64,000 nt of DNA from CAVWUA01 sp963758025 (lineage in GTDB: Bacteria; Planctomycetota; Planctomycetia; Isosphaerales; Isosphaeraceae). The stretch lies in the NCBI GenBank assembly GCA_963758025.1, contig CAVWUA010000005.1, positions 124,001-188,000 on the forward strand. Direction: 5' to 3'. The position numbers and the translations under genes are program-made. The notes beneath the pieces are model-generated. The model ran no database searches, had not been told where the DNA came from, and was given only the letters and a program-made list of their open reading frames with translations. This document shows, piece after piece, positions 18,324 through 27,291 of the stretch; the stretch's first letter is position 1; each line of letters starts with the position of its first letter.

Positions 18324-19521
18324 CTAACGCTCCTGGGCCAGCAGGTCGCGGGATTGCCGGGCGACGACGATTTCCTCGTTCGTCGGCACGGTCCAGACTG
18401 CGACGCGGGAGCCTTCGGTCGAGAGGATCATCTCCCCCCTGGCCGGCCGCGTTCTTCTCCGGGTCGAGCTCGATGCCGAACCAGTCGAGGTCGCGGCAGA
18501 CCCCGGCGCGGATGCGCTCGGAGTTCTCGCCGATCCCGCCGGTGAAGACGATCGCGTCGGCCCCGCCCAGCTCGACCAGGTAGGCGCCGAGGTAGTGCCG
18601 GATCGCGTTGATGAAGACGTCGATCGCCAGTTGCGCCTGGTCGTTTCCCTCGCCCGCGGCCTCCTCGATGTCGCGGAGGTCGCGGAGCCCGCAGAGCCCC
18701 TCCAGGCCCGACTTCGAGGCCAGGGTCTCGAGGATCTCTTCGAGGGTCAGGTCGGTCTCGCGGAGCAGGACCGGCAGGGCGAAGACGTCGAAATCGCCGA
18801 CCCGGTTGTTGTGCGGCAGGCCGGACTGCGGGCTCATGCCCATGCTGGTCGCGACCGACTCGCCGTTGCGGATCGCGCAGAGCGACGAACTGCCGCCGAG
18901 GTGGCACGAGATGACCTTCGAGATCCTTGCGCCCGAGCAGCTCCGCCATCCGGCCGGCGATGTAGCGATGGCTCGCGCCGTGGAAGCCCCAGCGGCGGAT
19001 GCCGTATGTCGTCGGCCCACTCGTCGGGGATCGCGTAGTGCTGGTTCGCCTCGGGGATCGTGCGGTGGAAGCCGGTCTCGAAGGCCGCGACCAGCGGGAT
19101 GTGCGGGAACCGCTCGGCGAGCAGCCGCATGGCGTTGGTGTACGGCGGGTTGTGCGCGGGGGCGACGTCGGCGAACTCCTCCATCGCGTCGAGCACTCGA
19201 GCGTCGACCCGCTGCACGCCGGACAGATTCCGGGCGTGGACCGCCTTGAAGCCGATGGCCGCGATGTCGGCGGCATTCTGTGAGGACGCCGAGATCGGGA
19301 TCGGTGAGGTGGTCCAGGCAGATCTGCACCGCGTCGCCGTGGTCGGCGACCGGCTCGACCAGCTCGATCTCGCCCTTCTCGGAGCGCATCGTCACCTTGG
19401 CGTCGTCCGAGCCGATCCGCTCGACCGCCCCGCGGGCCAGGAGCGGCTCGGCCGGGTCGCCGAGGTCGTACAGGCGGTACTTGAAGCTGGTGCTGCCCAG
19501 GTTGGCGACGAGGATCTTCAT
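18324..19521 (-). CDS. ackA: acetate (propionate) kinase of the microcompartment operon (several frameshifts)
   Basis: The kinase converts acyl phosphate and ADP to acid and ATP, recovering energy from the PduL product; it usually acts outside the shell. The ATG at 19521 overlaps the BMC-H stop by four bases. Recognised parts in order are ILVANLGSTSFKYRLYDLG, RVLDAMEEFADVAPAHNPPY, AAFETGFHRTIPEANQHY, RRWGFHGASHRYIAGRMAEL, CHLGGSSSLCAIRNGES and IVFTGGIGENSERIRAG. After a shift in a GGGGGG run at about 18430 it ends MILSTEGSRVAVWTVPTNEE...DLLAQER. Other shifts lie near 19275, 19010 and 18925. Corrected length is about 399 residues, typical for the family. Confidence 0.9.
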
Positions 19522-19802
19522 CGCCCGCCCCCTCCCGCGAACGCCTCGACGACCGCTGGCGTCGGTCGCGGGATGACGTGCGCGGCCTGCAGTTCGCCGA
19601 CCCGCGCGGCGGCCTCGGCACCGGCCTCGACCGCCGCTCGGACGCTGCTGACGTCGCCGCGGACCATCACGCTGACCACGCCGCCGTCGAGCTTGATGAT
19701 CGAGCTGGCCAGCTCGACGTTGGCCGCCTTGAGCATCGCGTCGACCGAGTCGATCAGGCCGACGAGGCCCAGCGTCTCGATCAGCCCCAGGGCGCCGTTC
19801 AT
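19518..19802 (-). CDS. BMC-H hexameric shell protein, copy 3
   Basis: This 94-residue single BMC-domain (PF00936-type) protein has ALGLIETLGLVGLIDSVDAM, GGVVSVMVRGDVSSVRAAVE and AAHVIPRP. Such hexamers tile the shell facets. It is followed without gap by acetate kinase (ATGA overlap). It is closest to copy 2 and probably arose by duplication. Confidence 0.95.
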   Translation of the reverse strand: MNGALGLIETLGLVGLIDSVDAMLKAANVELASSIIKLDGGVVSVMVRGDVSSVRAAVEAGAEAAARVGELQAAHVIPRPTPAVVEAFAGGGGR

Positions 19803-19928
19803 GGATGGTTTCCCTTCAAAAATATCTTGGCTAATGCATTGATGACTGAGGGGTGTTGGCCGATGGTTGATCGTGAGAGTCGGGTTGAATCACCTACCTA
19901 TCAACCACCCTGTGCCATCAACCATTTC

Positions 19929-20270
19929 TCAACAGTTCGCCGGACTCGAGCCCAGGAAGGTTCGCAGGACGGCCGCGTCGGGCCGGGGGATGACGTGGGC
20001 GCTGACCAGCTCGCCGACGCGGCTGGCGGCCTCGGCGCCGGCCTCGACGGCCGCCCGGACGCTGCCGACGTCGCCACGGACCAGCGTCGTGATGAACGAG
20101 CCGCCGATGCCGATCCGGCCGACCAGCGTGACGTTGGCCGCCTTGAGCATCGCGTCGGTCGCCTCGATCACGCCGACCAGGCCCTTCGTCTCGATCAGGC
20201 CGAGGGCTTCACCCAGGCTGCCGTTGCCCCCGAAACCCGTCCGGGTACTCTTCTGCTGCGCGGTTGCCAT
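19929..20270 (-). CDS. BMC-H hexameric shell protein, copy 2
   Basis: This 113-residue protein is a BMC domain preceded by a short Gln/Ser/Gly-rich N-terminal extension (MATAQQKSTRTGFGGNGS). Core motifs are EALGLIETKGLVGVIEATDA, GSFITTLVRGDVGSVRAAVE and SAHVIPRP. The 126 bp downstream before copy 3 contain short inverted ATGGTTGAT/ATCAACCAT repeats (19863-19923). Confidence 0.95.
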   Translation of the reverse strand: MATAQQKSTRTGFGGNGSLGEALGLIETKGLVGVIEATDAMLKAANVTLVGRIGIGGSFITTLVRGDVGSVRAAVEAGAEAASRVGELVSAHVIPRPDAAVLRTFLGSSPANC

Positions 20271-20274
20271 GATC

Positions 20275-20604
20275 TCAGGCTCCGTCGTTCTTGGTGGTGG
20301 AGGCCGTGCCCGCGGCCTTCTTGGCGAAGCTCAGAACGCCGCCCAGGTCCTCGTGCGGACGCGGGATGACCTGCACGCTGACGACCTCGCCGATCCGGCT
20401 GGCCGCCGCGGCGCCGGCGTCCACGGCCGCCTTGACGGCCGCCACGTCGCCCGCGACGAACGCCGTGACCAGGCCGCTGCCGACCTTGTCCCAGCCGACG
20501 AGCTCGACGTTCGCGGCTTTCAACATCGCGTCGCTGGCTTCCACCAGCGCCACGAACCCTTTCGTCTCGATCATTCCGAGCGCTTCAAGCGTTGCCGAGG
20601 CCAT
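20275..20604 (-). CDS. BMC-H hexameric shell protein, copy 1
   Basis: The ATG at 20604 is preferred, with CAGGAG seven bases upstream; a GTG one codon earlier is possible. The product of about 109 residues shows ATLEALGMIETKGFVALVEA, AFVAGDVAAVKAAVDAGAAA and VSVQVIPRPHEDL, then a Lys/Ala-rich C-terminal tail longer than in the other copies. It is the first shell gene of the operon, 93 bp after PduL. Confidence 0.95.
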   Translation of the reverse strand: MASATLEALGMIETKGFVALVEASDAMLKAANVELVGWDKVGSGLVTAFVAGDVAAVKAAVDAGAAAASRIGEVVSVQVIPRPHEDLGGVLSFAKKAAGTASTTKNDGA

Positions 20605-20696
20605 CACGATTCTCCTGGAGGAGGGTCAGTCGGGAAGAACGGGCAGAGGACGGTCGAGTCGTGAAATCACCGCCAACATGTTCACTTCCGCAAAAA

Positions 20697-21374
20697 TCAC
20701 GCTTTTTCGAGAGAAACCTTCGACGCGTGCGGCAGGTCGCAGCAGTTCGCCTCGTCGGTGTCGATGTGCACTTCCAGCTTCCAGTCGGGATGCGTCCGGA
20801 CGAGCAGGCCTTCCAGGGTCGTCGGGCAGGGGCCGTCGACGCGCAGGTTCATGCGGTCCAGGTGCTTGACGCCGTAGTAATCGGCGTCGCGAGGCCCCAT
20901 GTGGACGTGGCGCTCGGCGCGGATGACGCCCTGGGGCAGCACGAGGGAGCCCTTCGGCCCGACCAGCAAGCAGCCCGGCGTCCCTTCGATGTCCCCCGAG
21001 AGCCGCACGGGGAGGTCGATGCCCAGGCTGATCGAGTCGGTGAACGACAGCTCGACCTGGCTGAACTTGCGGCAAGGGCCGAGGATGCGCACCCCCGGGA
21101 TCATCCGCTGGCGAGGGCCGACGACCGCCACCGTCTCGTTCGAGGCGAAGTCGGTGGCCTGGAAGAGGCGCTTCATCTCGGTGAGCTGGTAGCCGTCCCC
21201 GAAGAGGACCTCGACATGTTCCTGGGTCAGATGGCAGTGCCGCGCCGAGATGTTCACGACGAGGTTCGGCCGGTAGCCGTCCCGTTTGCCGTCGTGAGCG
21301 GCGCCGTTGAGTTGCTGTTCGAGGATGGAGCGGACGATCCGCTCGACATCGTTTCTGGTTGCCAGTGCGCTCAT
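20697..21374 (-). CDS. pduL: PduL-type phosphate propanoyltransferase
   Basis: This 225-residue enzyme exchanges CoA for phosphate on the acyl-CoA made by the aldehyde dehydrogenase, regenerating CoA in the shell lumen. The two beta-barrel halves carry the zinc-ligand motifs NISARHCHLTQEHV (near residue 42-55), VIRAERHVHMGPRDA (near 150) and EVHIDTDEAN (near 205). The N-terminal helix RNDVERIVRSILEQQLNG is a likely encapsulation peptide, followed by a short linker. The start overlaps the regulator stop by four bases. Confidence 0.95.
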   Translation of the reverse strand: MSALATRNDVERIVRSILEQQLNGAAHDGKRDGYRPNLVVNISARHCHLTQEHVEVLFGDGYQLTEMKRLFQATDFASNETVAVVGPRQRMIPGVRILGPCRKFSQVELSFTDSISLGIDLPVRLSGDIEGTPGCLLVGPKGSLVLPQGVIRAERHVHMGPRDADYYGVKHLDRMNLRVDGPCPTTLEGLLVRTHPDWKLEVHIDTDEANCCDLPHASKVSLEKA

Positions 21375-22201
21375 GATCCCGCCTTCATGCCTCCGCCGCG
21401 GCTGGAGTTCTCCACCGAGTCGCCGTTCCGGCTGTCGAGATGGGCGGCGTCAGGTGGAGCCGCACGCCCGCCTTTTTCGAGCAAGGCCCGGTATTCGTCG
21501 GACAGGCCCGGATCGACCACCATGGTTCCGATCTCGTCCAACTCGCAGAGCTTCGAGAGGGACAGGTGGCCGAACTTCGTGTGGTCGGCGACCACGACGA
21601 CCTCCTGCCCGCACGACATCATCTGCCGTTCCGTCTCCACCAGCAGCGAGTTCGAGTTGTACACCCCCTCGGCCACGATCCCCCCGGCCCCCATGATGAC
21701 CTTCCGCACGCGGATGCCCTGCATCATCGCCACGGCCAGAGGGCCCATCGCCACGCCGGTCCGGGGATAGACGTAACCGCCGATCAGGATCAGGTCCGTG
21801 TCCTTGCTGGACGCCAGAAGCGAGGCGATCGGCAGGCTGTTGGTCACGACCTGAACCGGCCGACCGACCAGCGCCCGCGCCACCTCCAGGGTCGTCGTCC
21901 CGCCGTCGAGCAGGACCGTCTCGCCATCGGCGACCAGGGCGGCCGCCGCGCGGCCGATCGCCTGCTTCTCCTCCGCCTGGGCCGTCGTCCGCTCGTCGAA
22001 GGCCGGCATCCCCCGGATCTCTCCCGGGCAGACCGCCCCGCCGTGCGTCCGCTTGACCGCCCCGGCCAGGTCCAGCGCCTCCAGATCCCGGCGGACCGTG
22101 CTCTCCGACACCCCCAGCGCCTTGACCAGCTCCTCCATCGAGGCGAACCCCTTGCGGGTGATCAGCTCCAGGAGCTGTCGGCGTCGGTTCTCAACGAGCA
22201 T
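21371..22201 (-). CDS. DeoR family transcriptional regulator of the microcompartment operon
   Basis: I chose the ATG at 22201 because AAGG lies five bases upstream; a GTG at 22213 overlaps that site. The product is about 276 residues. An N-terminal winged helix (RRRQLLELITRKGFASMEEL, LGVSESTVRRDLEALDLAGA, KRTHGGA) is followed by the ISOCOT sugar-phosphate sensing domain (LLDGGTTTLEVARAL, VVTNSLPIASLL, VVVADHTKFG). The C-terminal 30 residues are Ser/Gly/Asp-rich. DeoR regulators sit at the head of PVM operons and likely respond to a fucose or rhamnose phosphate intermediate; the actual inducer is not known. Confidence 0.93.
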   Translation of the reverse strand: MLVENRRRQLLELITRKGFASMEELVKALGVSESTVRRDLEALDLAGAVKRTHGGAVCPGEIRGMPAFDERTTAQAEEKQAIGRAAAALVADGETVLLDGGTTTLEVARALVGRPVQVVTNSLPIASLLASSKDTDLILIGGYVYPRTGVAMGPLAVAMMQGIRVRKVIMGAGGIVAEGVYNSNSLLVETERQMMSCGQEVVVVADHTKFGHLSLSKLCELDEIGTMVVDPGLSDEYRALLEKGGRAAPPDAAHLDSRNGDSVENSSRGGGMKAGS

Positions 22202-22428
22202 GATGACCTTCACTCAGAAGAACTGTCACGACCCGCCATGATTTTGCTCTATCTTTTCAAGATCTGTCAAGAAGCTGAAGGAAAATTTTCAGATAGTTGC
22301 AGGAAATTGACGGAAAACCTCCACGGTTTCTTCCATGCTCCACCCACCTCGGCACTTGCCGGTTTTGTCTCTCCCCCGCAACACTACAATGAGATGAAGC
22401 CTCGATAAGGTATTTGTGGGAGATCGGG
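22202..22428. promoter_or_regulatory. divergent control region of the microcompartment operon and mutM
   Basis: This 227-bp region is much more AT-rich than the flanking genes. It contains the palindrome GAAAATTTTC at 22281-22290, inside the imperfect palindrome CTGAAGGAAAATTTTCAG (22275-22292), and related GGAAA-type words at 22302 and 22312. These are candidate operators for the adjacent DeoR protein. No promoter box is strong enough to assign. Confidence 0.4.
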
Positions 22429-23323
22429 ATGCCTGAGTTGCCGGAGGTCGAGACGATGGTGCGGGGCTTGCGACCGGCCCTTGAGGGAAAGGTCGTGCGG
22501 TCCGTCGTGGTGCACGACTCCTTCTTGCTTCAGGGGTGTACGACGAAGGAAATCGAACGCCGGGGCAAGCGGGCGCGGGTGTCGGAGGTCGATCGGCGCG
22601 GCAAGTGGGTCGTCATCGTGATGGACGGTCGCGCAGGGATCATCGTCATCCAGCCCCGGATGACTGGAGGATTCTGGCTCGTCTCCCCCGAACGCGACGA
22701 TCACGTGCGCCTCTCGTTCCGGATGGAGGGAACGCCCGGAGACCGTCTGGTATTGCGACGCGAGGCGACTGGGCAAGATCGCCTGGTATCCCGACGCCGG
22801 GGCCGCCGAGGAGGCCTTCGCCCGCTCGCAGGGGGCCGACGCCCTCGTGATCGACGCGGACGAGCTGGCGGAACGGCTCGCGAGGACCGACAGGGGGATC
22901 AAGGCGACCTTGATGGATCAGAAGGTGCTCGCCGGGATCGGCAACATCTACGCCGATGAGATCCTCTTTCGCGCCGGCGTCCACCCGTCCCGGCCGGCAT
23001 CCTCGCTGTCGGCGACGGAGGTGCGCCGGGTTCACGAGTCGATCGGGCCGGTGCTCCGGGAGGCGATCGCGGCGGAAGGGTCGAGCTTCGACGAGGGGTA
23101 TCGCACGGTCCTGGGGCTGGAGGGGGGATTTCTCGCGCAGAATGCCGTGCATCGCCGGAAGGGGGAGCCGTGTCCGGGTTGCGGCGAGCCGATCGTCAAG
23201 GAGTACATCGCCGGGCTGATCGGCCGTCCGACCTATTACTGCCCGCGCTGCCAGCCGTTGCGACCGAAGGGCCGCCGGAGCGCAGGTCCGGCTAGTCGCC
23301 GAGGGGGCAATCGGGTATCGTGA
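22429..23323 (+). CDS. mutM: formamidopyrimidine-DNA glycosylase (one frameshift)
   Basis: The enzyme removes oxidised purines such as 8-oxoguanine and nicks the abasic site. The start at 22429 gives the invariant MPELPEVETMVRGLRP, with catalytic Pro2/Glu3, and has GGGAG upstream. After a shift near 22760 the frame continues DARRLGKIAWYPDAG, LMDQKVLAGIGNIYADEILF and the C-terminal zinc finger CPGCGEP...YYCPRCQ. The corrected product has about 298 residues, normal for the family. It is divergent from the microcompartment operon and probably unrelated to it. Confidence 0.93.
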
Positions 23324-23383
23324 CGCCTGCGTGTTGAGCCGACGACCGCAACGGTTGGGAATGTTTTATCGAGGGGGCTGTCC

Positions 23384-25239
23384 GTGTCGTACCGCACGTT
23401 CAAGCACCTGCTGGGCGAGACCAGCCTGGAGCGGAAGTGCCGGTTCATCTTCAGCGGCGGCATCCTTGCGCTCGTGACGCTCAGCTTCTCCTGGTACGGC
23501 AAGAAGACCGAGCAGCTCGTCATCGGCCAGAACACCGAGGCCGCGCGGAAGCTCGTCGGCCCGATCGTCAAGGAACTGCATTCCGAGCAGTGGGTTTCGG
23601 GCTACATGCAGAAGCTCCTGGACGACCTCTCGGGCGATGGTTCGCTCAAAATGGGTCAGTCCGGTTTTGAGTCGCACGTGCTCGACCCCCGGGCCCCCCG
23701 AAACCCGGAAAAACAGCCTCGGGATGAGTTCGAGCGCGACGCCCTGATCCGATTCCTTCGGCGCCGCCGAACGGAATGCGGGAAAACCGCGGACGCCCAT
23801 CGCGGGCCGCAAGCCCTACTCGTTCCCCGACGGCACGCCGACGGAACTCTTCCGGCTCTCGCCCGACCGCAAGGAATACCAGTACGTCCAGGCGGTCCTG
23901 TTCCAGCCGCACTGCATGAGCTGCCACAACTCGATCTATCTCGACAGCAAGGCCGGAATGGGCAAGGCCACGATCCCGAACGAGGAGGATCTGGCGACCG
24001 TCGTCGTGATCAAGCTGCCGATGGAGCAGATGAACAAGCAGATCCACCGGAACCGGGCCATCCTGATCTCGACGGCCCTGGTGACGGCGATCCTGGCGAT
24101 GGTCGCCTCCTGGACGATCGTCCGCTACGTGATCGTCAAGCCGGTGAAGCACCTGCGCGACGTCTCCGACGCCATCGCGGCGGGCCGGCTGACAATCCGC
24201 AGCCAGATCCAGACCGGCGACGAGTTCGAGGAACTCTCGCACGCGTTCAACCGCATGCTCCACAACCTGGTCGCCATGCAGCAGGAACTGCGCGAGGTGA
24301 ACGCCGACCTGGACAGGAAGGTGGACGAACTGGCCCAGGCCAACCTCGCCCTGTTCGAGATGAACCGGCTCAAGAGCGACTTCCTCGCCACCATGAGCCA
24401 CGAACTGCGCACGCCGTTGAACTCGATCATCGGGTTCTCGGAGGTCCTCTCCAGCAGCGATCAACTGAACGAGAAGCAAAAGCGTTACGCGAGCAACATC
24501 CAGATCGTCCGGCAAGATGTTGCTGGGGATGATCAACGACATCCTCGACCTGGCGAAGATCGAGAGCGGCAAGATGGAGGTGCGGGTCGAGGATTTCTCG
24601 ATCCGGGACGTCTGCGAAGGGCTCGCCAACCTGATGCGGCCGATGGCCGAGCGCAAGAACATCGACCTGAGCTGCCGGCTCGACGAGGCGATCCCCTTGC
24701 TCCGTCAGGACCCCGGCAAGCTCCGACAGATCGTGTACAACCTGCTTTCCAACGCGATCAAGTTCACGCCCGAAGGGGGGCGCGTCGAGCTGCGGGCGCA
24801 GGCCGAAGGGCGAAATGTGGTGATCGAGGTGCAGGATACCGGCATCGGCATCGCTGAGGAAGACCGCGACCGGATCTTCGAGAAGTTCCGCCAGGCGGGC
24901 GTTCCGGGGCCGGAGGGAAGCGTTCTCACACGAGAGCACCAGGGCACGGGCCTGGGCCTCTCGATCGTCCGCGAACTGTCGAAATTGCTCGGCGGCGACG
25001 TCAGCCTGGAGAGCAGCCCCGGTCAGGGAAGCACCTTCACCGTGCGGGTGCCACAGCAACTGGCGGGCAATCACCGGTTCGAAGTGAATGTCTCTGACGA
25101 GCGCGTTGACCTCTCGAAAGCCCGCCGAGTCGACACGCGTATTCCTTTACCTCATAACATCTTAGGTTTTCCCGAGTCCTTCGCTCGCCATCGTGAGATC
25201 AACGAACCGGCCGCCAGCGGCGAGGGGCGTGAACGTTGA
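23384..25239 (+). CDS. membrane sensor histidine kinase with CxxCH (c-heme type) sensory domain (two frameshifts)
   Basis: The GTG at 23384 has GAGGGGG upstream. The order is a membrane helix (FSGGILALVTLSFSWYG), a periplasmic sensory region of DUF3365/Tll0287 type, a second helix (ISTALVTAILAMVASWTIV), then HAMP (VKHLRDVSDAIAAGRL). HisKA follows with FLATMSHELRTPLNSIIGFS (phospho-His near 24402), then HATPase_c with NLLSNAIKFTPEGG, QDTGIGI and GTGLGLSIVREL. The sensory region carries HCMSCHN near 23914, a CxxCH heme-attachment motif, which suggests redox, NO or CO sensing. Shifts fall near 23790 and 24510. No response regulator is next to it. The reconstructed protein is about 618 residues. 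Confidence 0.85.
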
Positions 25240-25373
25240 CGTTTGTCCGGAATTCTCGTAATATCGAATCAATCCTACCTTAACGCCGCTCGCGGAGCCT
25301 CAGGGACAATGGGGTCCCCCGCAATCCATTCCGCCCTGCGAGCGGCCTGCTCCTCTGCAATGGTTCGTTCCAC

Positions 25374-27260
25374 ATGGCACACCAGACGACGTCTCGGAAG
25401 GAACTACCCCGCCGACACCCTTCGCCCTGGTGGCTGCTGCTGATTCCGCTCGCGCTGATCCCCATTCTCGCGCTGCTTGCGCTGAGAGAGTCCGAGGTTC
25501 AGACGATCCCCTACGGTCAGTTCCGCCAGAAGTTGATCGCGGGGAAGGTGCTCAAGGCCCAGGTAAGCAAGACCACGGTCACGGGCACGTATCGGGATGA
25601 GGACGGCCAGCCCATCATCTTCCGCACGGCCCGGCTCGGGCTGGAGCAGGACGATCAACTGCTCAACCTCCTTCACAAGCATATACCGAACGGGGCCTAC
25701 GAGGGTGACCCGGGGCCGGGGGTGATTCAGGCCTATCTTGTACCGGTCCTGTTCCTGGTCTCGCTGGGGATTCTTTTCTGGATCGTCATGAAACGTGGTG
25801 GTCCCTTCGGCGCGATGGCGTTCGCCCGAAGCCGCCACAAGCTCTACGATCACGACAAGGTCCCGATCACATTCGACGAGGTCGCCGGGATCGACGAGGC
25901 GGTTGGCGAGCTGCGCGAGGTGGTGGAATTCCTCAAAACGCCGCAGAAATATCAGGCCCTCGGCGGTCGCATTCCCAAGGGCATCCTGCTGGTCGGCCCT
26001 CCCGGCACGGGCAAGACCTTGCTGGCCAAGGCTGTTGCCGGCGAGGCGGGCGTGCCGTTCTTCTCGCTGAGCGGTTCCGACTTCATGGAGATGTTCGTCG
26101 GCGTCGGGGCGGCTCGGGTCCGCAACCTGTTCACCCAGGCGGAGGCCCAGGCCCCTTGCCTCGTCTTCATCGACGAGATCGACGCCATCGGCAAGGCCCG
26201 GAGCGCGGGAGGCAGCGGCGCGGCCGATGAACGGGACCAGACGCTCAACCAGTTGCTCGTGGCGATGGACGGCTTCGACGCCAACAAGGGGGTGATCGTC
26301 ATGGCCGCGACCAACCGGCCCGAGACGCTCGACCCGGCCCTGGTCCGTCCTGGCCGCTTCGACCGCAACATCATGGTCGATCGCCCGAGCATCGCCGGCC
26401 GCGAGGAAATCCTCCGCGTCCATGTCCGCAAGGTGCCGGTCTCCGACGAGATCGATCTCCGACGCATCGCCTCGATGACCACCGGGTTTGCCGGCGCCGA
26501 CCTGGCCAACCTCGTCAACGAGGCCGCCTTGCTGGCCGCCCGCAAGGGGAAAACGGCCGTCGATTTCGCCGAGTTCGAAGAAGGCGTCGAACGGATCATC
26601 GCCGGCCCCCAGAAAAAACAGCGCGTTCTGCGCGAGGACGAACAGCGACGCATCGCCGTCCACGAAGCGGGCCACGCCCTCGTTGCCCGCAGCCTGCCCG
26701 AGACCGACCCGGTCCACAAGGTCACGATCCTCGGCCGGGGCAACGGCGCGCTGGGATACACGATGTACCGGCCCGAGGATGACCGCTTTCTCCACACCAA
26801 GAGCTGGCTGAAGAATTATATCTGTACCTTGATGGGCGGAACGATCGCCGAGGAGATCGTGTACACGGAGGTTTCCGACGGCGCGACCAGCGACCTGCAA
26901 CGGGCCACGGAAGTCGCCCGTCGCATGGTGACCGAGTTCGGCATGAGCGAGCGGCTGGGCCGGGTCAGCTATCAGACCGAAGGCCGCAGCCCGTTCCTTC
27001 AGGGCGGCGGATCGAACAACGCAAGCTGGAGTGAACGGACCGCCCGCGAGATCGACCTGGAAGTGCGCCGGATCTTGCATGAGACCCTGGCCACGACCCG
27101 GTTGATCCTCACCGAACGCCGGGCCGCCCTCGACGAGATCACCGAGATGCTGGTCGATCGGGAGACGATCGACGCCTCCGAATTGCAGGAGGTTCTGGAC
27201 CGCTACCCGCTGGAGATGCCGAGGCTCGCGGGGTTCGTGCCGCCGCCGCAAAATGGCTGA
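25374..27260 (+). CDS. ftsH: ATP-dependent zinc metalloprotease FtsH
   Basis: This membrane-bound AAA protease degrades unfolded and regulatory membrane and cytosolic proteins. The 628-residue product has two N-terminal membrane helices (PWWLLLIPLALIPILALLAL and YLVPVLFLVSLGILFWIVM) flanking a short periplasmic domain. It has Walker A GPPGTGKT near residues 208-215, Walker B LVFIDEIDAIG, the arginine-finger region RPGRFDRNIMVDRP and the protease zinc site HEAGH near 430. All parts are intact in one frame. It is followed without gap by the ceramidase-like gene. Confidence 0.97.
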   Translation: MAHQTTSRKELPRRHPSPWWLLLIPLALIPILALLALRESEVQTIPYGQFRQKLIAGKVLKAQVSKTTVTGTYRDEDGQPIIFRTARLGLEQDDQLLNLLHKHIPNGAYEGDPGPGVIQAYLVPVLFLVSLGILFWIVMKRGGPFGAMAFARSRHKLYDHDKVPITFDEVAGIDEAVGELREVVEFLKTPQKYQALGGRIPKGILLVGPPGTGKTLLAKAVAGEAGVPFFSLSGSDFMEMFVGVGAARVRNLFTQAEAQAPCLVFIDEIDAIGKARSAGGSGAADERDQTLNQLLVAMDGFDANKGVIVMAATNRPETLDPALVRPGRFDRNIMVDRPSIAGREEILRVHVRKVPVSDEIDLRRIASMTTGFAGADLANLVNEAALLAARKGKTAVDFAEFEEGVERIIAGPQKKQRVLREDEQRRIAVHEAGHALVARSLPETDPVHKVTILGRGNGALGYTMYRPEDDRFLHTKSWLKNYICTLMGGTIAEEIVYTEVSDGATSDLQRATEVARRMVTEFGMSERLGRVSYQTEGRSPFLQGGGSNNASWSERTAREIDLEVRRILHETLATTRLILTERRAALDEITEMLVDRETIDASELQEVLDRYPLEMPRLAGFVPPPQNG

Positions 27261-27291
27261 ACCACCCTGCCCGGATACTGGGGGCACGATC

